14,545 bases of DNA, taken from assembly GCA_937896265.1 (NCBI GenBank), contig CALBMD010000466.1:1-14545 (forward strand). The letters run 5' to 3'. The notes under the pieces were generated by a model. The model made no database searches and was not told the DNA's origin. It worked only from the letters and a program-made list of their open reading frames with translations. Numbering within the stretch: the first letter of the stretch is position 1; each line of letters opens with the position of its first letter. Origin of the DNA: an uncultured Pseudomonadota bacterium (GTDB taxonomy: Bacteria > Bdellovibrionota_B > Oligoflexia > Oligoflexales > Bog-1112). Below, piece after piece: positions 1 to 7,294 of this stretch. The translations under genes and the position numbers were made by a program.

Positions 1-1
1 T

Positions 2-904
2 TGTTCGCATCAGGATGAGGGCGATCTTCTGTGGCGATCTTTGACGCTTGTGAGACAGCGAGGTTTTCTTTCGCAGGAAGTTGAGCAAATTTGGCATATT
101 TCGGGAGAAAACCGTGAAAGCTATCTTCTTAGGCAAGCAAACTTTCGTGATCTTGATGCTTGCTTTTCTGGCTTAGCCTTGCATCAATCAGTGATGCTGT
201 GGAGTTTTCTCAAGATTGCGACAGCGCTTCCCTTACTCTGTTTAGAAGCCCACGAGGCAAAAATTAAGACACAAAATCTTAGCGCAGATATAGAGCTAGA
301 TCAGGCTTTGCTGCATCTCAAATACTTTCAAGGGAGTAAAAAAGCTTACTTTAGTGAAGAGCAATCAGAACAAGCAAGGCCATTTCAGCTTTATTGTACT
401 TTGAAACCGATGAACGAATTTGCGCGCATTTTTCTAGCTATTGCTCAAAGAATGGGTTTGCCGCTTTTTAATTGGCAATTATCTACTCTTCGCCATTGGG
501 TCAAAACGCTAAGTGTGCAAGCAAAGCCAAAGTGGCAACTTTTTCGCGATGATGCTGATGCTGTTGCCAGATGGAGCAAGTCTTTGACAATAGAACAAAA
601 ATCAGCTTGGCAAGATTTTTATCAAGCTATGCATCAGCAAGATGATGAGCAAGCTTTTGCTTTGTTTTTTTCTTTTGTTTTACGTCTTAGCCTTGTGCTT
701 TATCCTCATCACAGCCAGGCACTACAGTTTGTCTATAGCCTTCCTTTGCCTCTTAGCGTAATAAGAAAGTTTGAGTCTTTTTTGCTTTCTAACAGCTATG
801 GTGAATTGAGACATCTGAGAGGGTTTGCCAATAAAGTGCCTATACCTAGCTCTTTAAAGAAACTTTATCCGATGCGATACAAGTCGCTTAAAGATCAAGG
901 CTAG
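2..904 (+). CDS. Unrecognised protein, 5' end outside window
   Basis: The frame is open from base 2 without a stop before 904, so the gene very probably begins left of the window. A TTG at 41 is the first start-like codon inside, but it has no ribosome binding site and the open frame continues upstream of it. About 300 residues are visible. They are rich in Leu, Phe, Gln and aromatic residues, look largely alpha-helical, and show no signal peptide, clear membrane span or catalytic motif I recognise. The C-terminus is basic. It lies 62 bp upstream of yraN on the same strand, so the two may be co-transcribed. In many genomes yraN follows rnhB or rsmI, but this protein resembles neither. Codon use looks like its neighbours. 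No function is assigned. Confidence 0.7.
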   Translation, partial: CSHQDEGDLLWRSLTLVRQRGFLSQEVEQIWHISGENRESYLLRQANFRDLDACFSGLALHQSVMLWSFLKIATALPLLCLEAHEAKIKTQNLSADIELDQALLHLKYFQGSKKAYFSEEQSEQARPFQLYCTLKPMNEFARIFLAIAQRMGLPLFNWQLSTLRHWVKTLSVQAKPKWQLFRDDADAVARWSKSLTIEQKSAWQDFYQAMHQQDDEQAFALFFSFVLRLSLVLYPHHSQALQFVYSLPLPLSVIRKFESFLLSNSYGELRHLRGFANKVPIPSSLKKLYPMRYKSLKDQG

Positions 905-966
905 CTTAGTAAATAATATCCCCTCGTTTTCTTTAACGAAAAACAACTTCGCCAGAAGGAGGGGGT

Positions 967-1335
967 ATGGCTATTTCTGATTTTACTAAACAAGCCTTTC
1001 ATGTGGAAAGTTATGTAGCAGAATTTATTGTCTCGCAGGGATGGACTATTTTGGCACGCAATTTCAGGAGAGTAGGTAGTGAGCTTGATATTGTTGCTAT
1101 GAAGAAACAGACGCTTGTCGTCATTGAAGTGAAATGGCGAAGGCAAAAAATTCGTTTTGGCGAAGATCTTAGAGCCTTAGTTGGTGGCAGAAAAATGGCT
1201 AGTTTGCGGCGCGGTTGCCAAGCTTTTTTAGTGCAAGAGCGCTTAAATCCGGAGCATATTCGCTTTGATTTAGCGATAGTTACTCCGGGGCTTGGTCGTT
1301 TATGGCAACTAGATTATAGGGTGGGGGTGGCATAA
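967..1335 (+). CDS. yraN: YraN/UPF0102 family nuclease-fold protein
   Basis: A 122-residue protein, the usual length for UPF0102. This family has a restriction-endonuclease-like (PD-(D/E)XK) fold and its cellular role is still poorly defined. The family signature is clear: a short N-terminal helix, then G25-W-x-I-L-A-R-N32, then G-S-E39-L-D41-I-V-A, and E54-V-K56 followed by basic residues. E39, D41, E54 and K56 match the predicted metal-binding and catalytic positions. The family's FG-x-x-x-x-A-(L/V) segment follows. The ATG is preceded by a strong purine-rich Shine-Dalgarno sequence (AGAAGGAGGGGG) that ends almost at the start codon. It sits downstream of the unrecognised gene and converges with the GT90 gene, 47 bp away. 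The sequence gives no direct evidence of nuclease activity. Confidence 0.93.
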   Translation: MAISDFTKQAFHVESYVAEFIVSQGWTILARNFRRVGSELDIVAMKKQTLVVIEVKWRRQKIRFGEDLRALVGGRKMASLRRGCQAFLVQERLNPEHIRFDLAIVTPGLGRLWQLDYRVGVA

Positions 1336-1382
1336 GCATCAGGGCTAGTGGTTTTTCCAGACCTTGCGTTGCTTTCTAGTCG

Positions 1383-2477
1383 TCAAGGCAATTTAGCTAC
1401 AGTAGCCCTGGCATAAGCATTTTGTTCTTTGTTTTTGGCAAGCATTTGGTAGCTCTGTAAGGCCTGTAAGGCTGCTTGTATGACAGCTTCCTCGCTGAAA
1501 ACTTTCTTTGCTAGGTTGCTCGCATTTGTGATTAACGTTTGTACCTCATTTGTGTGCTCCTCAGCCCAGCGAAATTGACTCTCTATATTGGAAAAATCTT
1601 CAGCAATAGGCAAGTAATGGACGTTCTCTTCTAGAAGGCTATAATACCATTGTACCTGGTCAGATTTGTGTTTAAGGAGCAAAGAATTAGAATAAAGAAT
1701 CCATGCCATACGCGAATAACTGCAGGAGTTGCCATCAACATCAATCAGGTATTTGTATTGTAGAGCATCTTTTTCGGACGCTTTGTTTTTGAGCGGGTAC
1801 TTAGCAGCAAATGCGTCTTTATCTGCCTTAGTTTTAAACTGTGTGTGCTTGGTGAAGCCAGCATCAATAAAAAATAGATCTTTAGTTTGATCTAGAAATT
1901 TTGTTCTAAGAGTTTTGTTTTCTATTGCATAACCAGTGTTAGCTCCACGCCAAAAGATTTTTGCAACTTTTTTCTGCCAAGGGTAAGTGCTTATTCCTTC
2001 TTCGATCTTAGCAAAAAGTTTTTGGTAACCTCTTTGAGCGTCGTAATCAGGAAAAAGGACAATGTGACCTTGCTCTGCAAGGCTTTGGGAGCCGGCAAAG
2101 GTTAAAATTGGATAGGAAAGAGGCTTAATGATATTGTCGGCAGTAGAGATTAGGTAAAAACCATCTGGTAGATTCTCACTTTTACTGATGTTCTCTAAAA
2201 AAGTTAATAAGCGCTTATCGCGGTAAAAAAGTTTTGAACGCGAAAGCTCAGTGGCAAAAAATATTTTATTGTTATCTATGCGCATGACAGAAGCATATTT
2301 TGGTAATTTGTTTTGCAGTATAAGGTCTCTAATTTCCACTGGTATATCAATGGTCGCAAGCATTTCTTGAGCATGTAAAAGATTTGCTTGATAATACCAA
2401 TTCTTAGCAAGATAACTGCAAACTAAAAGAATACTAGTCCCAAGCCCAATAGTTAGAAGTCTAGCAAATTTTTTCAT
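1383..2477 (-). CDS. Membrane-anchored GT90 (CAP10/LpsA-like) glycosyltransferase
   Basis: This is a 364-residue glycosyltransferase-90 type protein. An N-terminal MKKF-A-R stretch and one hydrophobic span (about residues 8-24) suggest a signal anchor in the inner membrane. GT90/CAP10 hallmarks are P-W-x-K-K-x-x-K-I-F-W-R-G (about 166-178), then Y-L-I-D-V-D-G-N-S-x-S (about 243-253), then S-x-L-L-L-K, W-Y-Y-x-L-L and N-V-H-Y-L-P-I, with a trailing helix typical of the family. Known GT90 members add xylose, glucose or other sugars to capsule, LPS core or glycoproteins; the acceptor here is unknown. I prefer the ATG at 2477: GAAGG lies 6 nt before it, but directly abuts the ATG at 2483, which would add two residues. 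The gene stands alone and is divergent from the secreted protein at 2622. Confidence 0.82.
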   Translation of the reverse strand: MKKFARLLTIGLGTSILLVCSYLAKNWYYQANLLHAQEMLATIDIPVEIRDLILQNKLPKYASVMRIDNNKIFFATELSRSKLFYRDKRLLTFLENISKSENLPDGFYLISTADNIIKPLSYPILTFAGSQSLAEQGHIVLFPDYDAQRGYQKLFAKIEEGISTYPWQKKVAKIFWRGANTGYAIENKTLRTKFLDQTKDLFFIDAGFTKHTQFKTKADKDAFAAKYPLKNKASEKDALQYKYLIDVDGNSCSYSRMAWILYSNSLLLKHKSDQVQWYYSLLEENVHYLPIAEDFSNIESQFRWAEEHTNEVQTLITNASNLAKKVFSEEAVIQAALQALQSYQMLAKNKEQNAYARATVAKLP

Positions 2478-2483
2478 ACCCAT

Positions 2484-2488
2484 CCTTC
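2484..2488 (-). promoter_or_regulatory. Ribosome binding site deciding the GT90 start
   Basis: On the minus strand GAAGG is followed directly by ATG-GGT-ATG. Its spacing is 0 nt to the first ATG and 6 nt to the second, which favours the second ATG (2477). Confidence 0.55.
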
Positions 2489-2505
2489 ATGCAGCTTGCG
2501 CTGGA

Positions 2506-2511
2506 TATAAT
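2506..2511. promoter_or_regulatory. Possible -10 element(s) between divergent genes
   Basis: The 138 bp between the GT90 gene and the secreted-protein gene must hold promoters for both. A perfect TATAAT occurs on the plus strand. Overlapping it on the minus strand is TATTAT (2512-2507), which would place a transcript start about 20-25 nt before the GT90 ATG. I see no good TTGACA-like -35 at 16-18 bp for either, so this is a composition-level suggestion only. Confidence 0.25.
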
Positions 2512-2621
2512 ACTGGTTTTGATAGCGGTGCTTTCCTGATAAAACGATCATTCTAGCAGCACCCTTTCAGAAGGCGAACAGAAAAGCTAGCCTAAGGTCA
2601 CGTTTATATTTTGGGACATCA

Positions 2622-3527
2622 ATGCATTCTGTATTTGCTATTATTCTTCTATGTTGGCCGCTGATGGCCTTGTCTTTTCCGAAAAAATTCACACATATGA
2701 GCCTTTATCAAGGCGAACAAACAAAAGAAGTCTTTCTAATCGGCGATCGTCATAATCTTGCTCTTGAGCAATCCAAGGAGGGGCAAGCTGCAGTTAAGGC
2801 TATAGATATGCTGATAGAGAGATTGCAGCATGTGTTTTTAATTTGGGAGCACGGGGGTAAGAAAAATCCAAGAGCGCAAGATGTCTTTTTAACAACCAAG
2901 GGTGATTATCTTTTTACTCGTGGTAAAGATTTTATAGCAAGCGATCGTTTGCGTTCGGTTTCCTGGCAACTTAGACGCTTTCTTGTCAACCTAAATTACA
3001 ACAAGAGTAAAGCTGCTGGGGAGCTGTCTGTTGCGGATAAACGCAATGAAATTCTAGCAGCATTGAGAGTTCATTTTGGCTACGACAAAGGAGCTAGCAA
3101 TGCTTTGCATCAAATATGGCAATCTTGTGCCGTTTCTCTAACTAAAAAGCAAAGATTGCAGGTAATTTCCTTTCTTGATTGGTTCCAGAAAAAAGTGACT
3201 TTTTGTGGCGATAGCTTGCAGGCTTGGCCGCTAGCGGCGATGGAAACTTCTTTGGTGATCAAAACTTTGCAGAGCGTTTTGGTTTATGGGGCAGCAGATA
3301 TGGAGATTCTGCTCAACACTCTTTGTTCAAAAGAGCAAAAAAACCTTGTCTATGCTGGTAAGGGGCATGTCGATCGGGTGCAAAAGTATTTGCTCAAGCT
3401 TGGCTTTCAAACAGAATATGAACTACAAACAGAACGTTTTTTTCAAGAGGAAGATTACCAGGTTTTTCGTGCCAAAATCGAGGCAAAAGCACCTAAGACT
3501 ACTTTTTTGGCGACGATGTCGCTTTAA
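2622..3527 (+). CDS. Secreted protein with GDRH and GKGH histidine motifs (possible ChaN/EreA/TraB-like fold)
   Basis: A 301-residue protein. Residues 1-18 form a signal peptide with a hydrophobic core and an A-L-S cleavage site before FPKK; its n-region lacks Lys/Arg, which is unusual. The mature protein starts with a strand leading to F-L-I-G-D-R-H44-N, has I-W-E76-H77-G-G, and near the end a strand plus Y-A-G-K-G-H249-V-D-R-V followed by an amphipathic helix. A histidine after an early strand, a glutamate after a second strand and a late G-x-G-H resemble the layout of ChaN/EreA/TraB-type proteins, which include heme-binding proteins, esterases and metalloproteases. This is a pattern comparison, not a family assignment. 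The likely location is periplasm or outside the cell. The ribosome binding site (GGGA) is weak. The 3' end overlaps the convergent gene at 3499 by 29 bp. Confidence 0.75.
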   Translation: MHSVFAIILLCWPLMALSFPKKFTHMSLYQGEQTKEVFLIGDRHNLALEQSKEGQAAVKAIDMLIERLQHVFLIWEHGGKKNPRAQDVFLTTKGDYLFTRGKDFIASDRLRSVSWQLRRFLVNLNYNKSKAAGELSVADKRNEILAALRVHFGYDKGASNALHQIWQSCAVSLTKKQRLQVISFLDWFQKKVTFCGDSLQAWPLAAMETSLVIKTLQSVLVYGAADMEILLNTLCSKEQKNLVYAGKGHVDRVQKYLLKLGFQTEYELQTERFFQEEDYQVFRAKIEAKAPKTTFLATMSL

Positions 3528-4440
3528 TAATCGTCCCTTTGGTTGTCACACCGATCATCAAGCTTGAGTTCTCGGCAAAAAAATCTTTTAAATTGACGTA
3601 ATTATTCCGTGCTTGATAGGCCCAAAAAAGCTGACGCCTTGGATGGCGGTGGCGAATTAACAGTTTAAGGATATTAATTTCAGAGGCAGAGAGACGAATT
3701 TGGTGAGCTCGGCTTAACCAGGATTTGGCATTTTTCTTGAGCTCATCGTCAAGCTCATGGTGCTTTTTGCGGGCTTCCATGAAATTGATGTGAGAGGTTT
3801 CTTGCTCATAAATCTCTTGATAGTGTTCCCAACTGCTTGCTAGAAGGCTCAAAGAAGGGATGCGGGCGCCAAAATGGCGCAGTGTCAAAACGACTTGGTC
3901 ACTGCCATGGGTCTCCTCTAGGATCTTTGCATCACGCTCAGAATCTTCAATTTCTTTTTCATCTAGCGATTTATCTTGGATAAAAGTTGAGAGAATACGT
4001 AACCATGTTTGCGATTCATTGTTTTCTTTTGGTGCCGACTGTAATTTACCAGGTTCTACGTCAGCTACGCGCTTTATGCTATAAAAAGGGTAAACAACAG
4101 CTTCTTCAGGGGTGACTTCATCTTTATGATCCATGCGCCAGCTAGTTGTATCTAGAGAAAAAGCAATTCGTAAAGAAGGATGTGGCATAGTTTCAGGATT
4201 TTGATCCTTATATTGCAGGCGAATGATGTTTTTTGCTGTTAGCGATTCTAGAGCAATAGTCACATCACCTTCATCAAAACCAAGCATACTGGCTAGCTCA
4301 AGCTCTGTTGTGATAATATCGCTTAGGTTTGATGCGGCGCAGTTGATGAGATAAAGAACAATGCTGTATTCAATTTGAGTCAATCTAGCAAGTGCTAGAA
4401 TCTTAAACCCAGACTTACGGATAAAGCTAGTGATGTTCAT
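3499..4440 (-). CDS. Unrecognised protein with winged-helix-like N-terminus, last gene of the liu operon
   Basis: A 313-residue, charged, soluble protein with no signal peptide or membrane span. Residues about 20-75 read like a winged helix: a helix (T-Q-I-E-Y-S-I-V-L-Y-L-I), then T-T-E-L-E-L-A-S-M-L-G-F-D-E-G-D-V as a helix-turn-helix, then L-x-A-K-N-I-I-R-L-Q-Y as a wing strand. This arrangement is common in MarR/GntR-type regulators and replication initiators. The rest is helical, with a highly charged central stretch (about 150-260) and a basic C-terminus. The start lies 23 bp after the liuD stop, behind GGCGGA, so it is probably co-transcribed with the liu genes. Regulation of that operon is a possible role but unproven. 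Its last 29 bp overlap the convergent gene ending at 3527. Confidence 0.75.
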   Translation of the reverse strand: MNITSFIRKSGFKILALARLTQIEYSIVLYLINCAASNLSDIITTELELASMLGFDEGDVTIALESLTAKNIIRLQYKDQNPETMPHPSLRIAFSLDTTSWRMDHKDEVTPEEAVVYPFYSIKRVADVEPGKLQSAPKENNESQTWLRILSTFIQDKSLDEKEIEDSERDAKILEETHGSDQVVLTLRHFGARIPSLSLLASSWEHYQEIYEQETSHINFMEARKKHHELDDELKKNAKSWLSRAHQIRLSASEINILKLLIRHRHPRRQLFWAYQARNNYVNLKDFFAENSSLMIGVTTKGTIIKATSSPKK

Positions 4441-4463
4441 TTTTTGGCTTCCGCCTAAAAGGA

Positions 4464-6464
4464 CTAGGTGATACGAGCCAGCATTTGGCCACTTGTAACT
4501 TGTTCTCCTATTTTAACACTAACATTTCCAATTAAGCCATTTCTTCTTGCCTTAACCTCGTATTCCATTTTCATCGATTCAAGAAGAAAGCAGGGTTCCC
4601 CTATTTTCACTGATTCATTGTCGCTTTTTAGCACACGGACAACCTTGCCTGGCACTGGCGCTAGGATTTCGCCGCCATCTTCATGAACCTGTGTCTCTTG
4701 TTCATAAGCTTCTTTTTGAGTTAAGAAGGTGTAGCCTAACCCCTGATAAAGGAAGTAGCGTAAGCTTTTTTGTCTGGATCTAGCTTGCACAAAAGGAATA
4801 CACACTGTCGGTTCATGGGGAAGGCTTAATAGTATTTTCCCTGTATTATAATGCCACTCTTTATGTAGAGGGTGGCTGAAAGCTTTTTGATCAATGAGGC
4901 AAAAGGGGCTTTCTAGAGTATGTTTTGGCCGTAGCGTCTTGGCAAAGCTCAATTCTAGAATTTTTTCACAGGAGATCGCTAAAGAAGGCGAGCTCATCGC
5001 AAGATGTAACTTGTCGCTAAGAGCAAGCACTTTAGGCTCATTTTGGGCTTTTTCCTCAACGATCTGCGCTAATATCCCATCGTGTCGGTCAGGAAGAATC
5101 TTCGAGTGGGCACAAGATTTAGCAAATTCACGATCTCTCAAAAGCTCCTGCAGATACTCTTTATTGTTAGCTGGTCCGAGAAGGACAGTATTTGCTAAGG
5201 ATGTCCTTAAATGTGAAATAGCAACGAAGCGATCTTCATCCCATGCAATAGCTTTAGCGATCATTGGGTCAAAGTTAGCAGAGATTTCATCAGAACTATC
5301 AAGCCCAAGTTCCCAACGGTTTGAGGAGCAATGATAGGGCTCAAAACTGTGGATAATACCAGGAGCTGGAAAAAAGTTGTTGCTTGGGTCTTCGGCGTAA
5401 ACCCTAACCTCGATGGCATGGCAGATGGGCTTTCGCTCTTTTAGCTCATCGATTTTTTCTCCTTGTGCCACTTTGAATTGCCAAGCGACTAGATCGATGC
5501 CAAAAGCCTGCTCGGTGCAAGGGTGCTCCACCTGTAGCCTAGTGTTCATCTCTAAAAAATAGTATGGGCAAATCTCTTCGCCTATAGGAGGCTTTGACCA
5601 GTCAACAATAAATTCAACAGTGCCAGCTGATTGATAGCCGACATGCTTTGCTAAAGTGATAGCACTTTCCTGCAGAGCCTTTCTTGTCGCTTTATTGAGA
5701 TGGGGGGCTGGCGCCTCTTCGATAACCTTTTGTCTGCGCCTTTGTATTGAGCAATCACGATCTCCAAGAGCAAGGACTGTCCCGTAGCTGTCACCTAAGA
5801 CTTGAACTTCGATATGGCGAGAGCGCTCAATATATTGCTCAATAACTAGGTTTGCATTGCCAAATGCTTTTTGCGCTTCTAAACTTGTGCGTTCCAAATC
5901 AGTATAAAAGTTTTCCTTTGCCCAACAGATATTCATGCCTCGACCGCCGCCGCCTGCTGAAGCCTTTAGAATAAGCGGAAAGCGTGCGGTTAAAAGCCAA
6001 GTATTTAGCATGTTTTCGCAGCTTTTTTGATCGCGTAGGTAGTCGATTTGATCGATGCCCGCGACAAGCGGCACGTTTAAGTTTTTGGCAACCTGACGAG
6101 CTTGTGATTTCTCAGCCATAGCCTGCATTGCATGCCAAGGAGGGCCTATCCAAATCATTCCTTTGGCCTCTACAGCTTGTGCAAAGCCAGCATGTTCGGA
6201 AAGAAAGCCAAAACCAGGGTGAAGAGCGTCGCACCCAGCTTTCTTAGCTAAGCCAACAAGGTAGTCAGGGTCCATATAGCTATTGGCTCGAGAATTCTCA
6301 GCTTCGCTATAAAAATCAACAAGGCCAGCGAGATAGTTTCTTTCTTGCCCTTGTGGCCTTAAAGCGACGGTCTGTATCTGATGTTTTCTTGCTGTAACAG
6401 CTATCCGGCGGCATATTTCACCGCGGTTAGCGATAAAGACACGCTTAATTTTTTTCCACGTCAT
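4464..6464 (-). CDS. liuD: Methylcrotonyl-CoA carboxylase, biotin-containing alpha subunit
   Basis: At 666 residues this is the usual MccA size, with biotin carboxylase, linker and biotin carboxyl carrier domains in one chain. It carboxylates its own biotin using ATP and bicarbonate and hands the carboxyl group to the beta subunit. Visible motifs are I-A-N-R-G-E-I (11-17), H-P-G-F-G-F-L-S-E (82-90), the ATP-grasp loop K167-A-S-A-G-G-G-G-R-G-M, C-S-I-Q-R-R-R-Q-K-V-I-E-E-A-P (238-252) and E-M-N-T-R-L-Q-V-E-H-P (305-315). The C-terminal biotinyl domain has E-S-M-K632-M-E, where K632 is the biotin site. Methylcrotonyl-CoA as substrate is inferred from the adjacent, clearly MCC-type beta subunit. 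The ATG overlaps the upstream stop (ATGA), suggesting translational coupling. Residues 30-55 and a stretch at about 289-300 depart from the family norm. Confidence 0.93.
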   Translation of the reverse strand: MTWKKIKRVFIANRGEICRRIAVTARKHQIQTVALRPQGQERNYLAGLVDFYSEAENSRANSYMDPDYLVGLAKKAGCDALHPGFGFLSEHAGFAQAVEAKGMIWIGPPWHAMQAMAEKSQARQVAKNLNVPLVAGIDQIDYLRDQKSCENMLNTWLLTARFPLILKASAGGGGRGMNICWAKENFYTDLERTSLEAQKAFGNANLVIEQYIERSRHIEVQVLGDSYGTVLALGDRDCSIQRRRQKVIEEAPAPHLNKATRKALQESAITLAKHVGYQSAGTVEFIVDWSKPPIGEEICPYYFLEMNTRLQVEHPCTEQAFGIDLVAWQFKVAQGEKIDELKERKPICHAIEVRVYAEDPSNNFFPAPGIIHSFEPYHCSSNRWELGLDSSDEISANFDPMIAKAIAWDEDRFVAISHLRTSLANTVLLGPANNKEYLQELLRDREFAKSCAHSKILPDRHDGILAQIVEEKAQNEPKVLALSDKLHLAMSSPSLAISCEKILELSFAKTLRPKHTLESPFCLIDQKAFSHPLHKEWHYNTGKILLSLPHEPTVCIPFVQARSRQKSLRYFLYQGLGYTFLTQKEAYEQETQVHEDGGEILAPVPGKVVRVLKSDNESVKIGEPCFLLESMKMEYEVKARRNGLIGNVSVKIGEQVTSGQMLARIT

Positions 6465-7270
6465 GACAAATCCAACTCTTTGCTGAAACGGCTCACCCAG
6501 GGGGGTGATCTTTTGTCTAAAAAGGCGCTCATGCCCTGCTGTCCTTCTTCTTCTCGGCGAGCTCTAAGAATTGTCTCAGAGCAAAGAGACAGAAAAGAAG
6601 AAGAAGCATCAAGGCCTTGCATAAGTTGTTTAAAGGCTCGTTGTGCTTTTGGTCCCCCTGCCAACAATCGATCTATTTCTTGTCGGAGGCAGGCATGCAG
6701 TTCTTGATCACTTGCAACTATAGAAACAAGACCACTTTCGAAGGCTTCTCTACCGGAGAAGGTTGCAGCTGTTAAGCCAAATCTAACAAGGCTAGTTCGC
6801 GACATTTTGGCGCTAACATAGGGCAAAATGACGGCTGGCAAAAGGCCCCATTTAACTTCGCTAAAGCAAAAAGTTGTTTGCTCAGAGGCAATAGCGATGT
6901 CGCAGGCAGCAGTCAGGCCTAAAGCGCCACCATAAGCGGCACCGCGCACGACCGCTATCGAAGGCTGTGGTAGATTTTTGATCTTAGCAAAGACTTGCGC
7001 TAAATCATCTGTACTGGCGTTGAGTGGGTTAGTGCTTTTGACAGCTTTCATCCAGCTTAAGTCGGCGCCAGCACTAAAATGTTTGCCGCGGGACTTTAAA
7101 ACAACAACTCGGCAGTTGCTATCGCTGGCTAGTTGGGTGCAGATTTTATTTAGCAGAAAAATCATATCATCGTTTAAGGCATTGGCTTGCTCTGGGCGGT
7201 TTAATGTGACAAAGGCAACTTTGCCATTAGCGCTCTCAAGGTCAACAAAGTCTAGCTCAACGGATGCCAT
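6461..7270 (-). CDS. liuC: Enoyl-CoA hydratase/isomerase family, likely methylglutaconyl-CoA hydratase
   Basis: A 269-residue crotonase-fold protein. Its position between the two MCC subunits and its motifs point to LiuC, which hydrates 3-methylglutaconyl-CoA to HMG-CoA in leucine breakdown. Motifs are L-N-R-P-E-Q-A-N-A-L-N near residue 25, the oxyanion-hole segment F-S-A-G-A-D-L-S-W-M, G-A-A-Y-G-G-A-L-G-L with A-C-D-I-A-I-A-S, and F-S-E-V-K-W-G-L-L-P-A carrying the catalytic-type glutamate. The other crotonase glutamate position reads Leu/Thr, as I recall for bacterial LiuC relatives. The frame contains an earlier ATG at 7294 directly after the liuB stop, but AGGAG lies 7 nt before the ATG at 7270, and the protein from there begins like other crotonases, so I chose 7270. 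The stop overlaps the liuD start. Confidence 0.88.
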   Translation of the reverse strand: MASVELDFVDLESANGKVAFVTLNRPEQANALNDDMIFLLNKICTQLASDSNCRVVVLKSRGKHFSAGADLSWMKAVKSTNPLNASTDDLAQVFAKIKNLPQPSIAVVRGAAYGGALGLTAACDIAIASEQTTFCFSEVKWGLLPAVILPYVSAKMSRTSLVRFGLTAATFSGREAFESGLVSIVASDQELHACLRQEIDRLLAGGPKAQRAFKQLMQGLDASSSFLSLCSETILRARREEEGQQGMSAFLDKRSPPWVSRFSKELDLS

Positions 7271-7277
7271 GATAAAG

Positions 7278-7282
7278 CTCCT
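7278..7282 (-). promoter_or_regulatory. Ribosome binding site deciding the liuC start
   Basis: AGGAG on the minus strand is followed by CTTTATC and ATG at 7270, a 7-nt spacer. The in-frame upstream ATG at 7294 immediately follows the liuB stop and has no comparable site. Confidence 0.7.
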
Positions 7283-7294
7283 GATAGTTGCCAT

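Noticed and set aside
901..1146. Open frame on the minus strand, 81 codons, across the yraN start
   Set aside because: It is antisense to a clear yraN with a strong ribosome binding site, and its translation shows no recognisable family features.
1336..1382. Search for a terminator between the convergent yraN and GT90 genes
   Set aside because: No GC-rich stem followed by a T-run is visible on either strand.
3510..3522. GCGAC-GAT-GTCGC hairpin followed by TTTAATAAT, a possible terminator for the secreted-protein gene
   Set aside because: The stem is only 5 bp with a 3-nt loop, lies inside coding sequence, and the following T-tract is interrupted. Not strong enough to call.
4468..5334. Plus-strand open frames opposite liuD (and similar ones opposite liuC, liuB and the CFI-box gene)
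   Set aside because: They are shadows of well-supported minus-strand genes and show no conserved motifs or ribosome binding sites.
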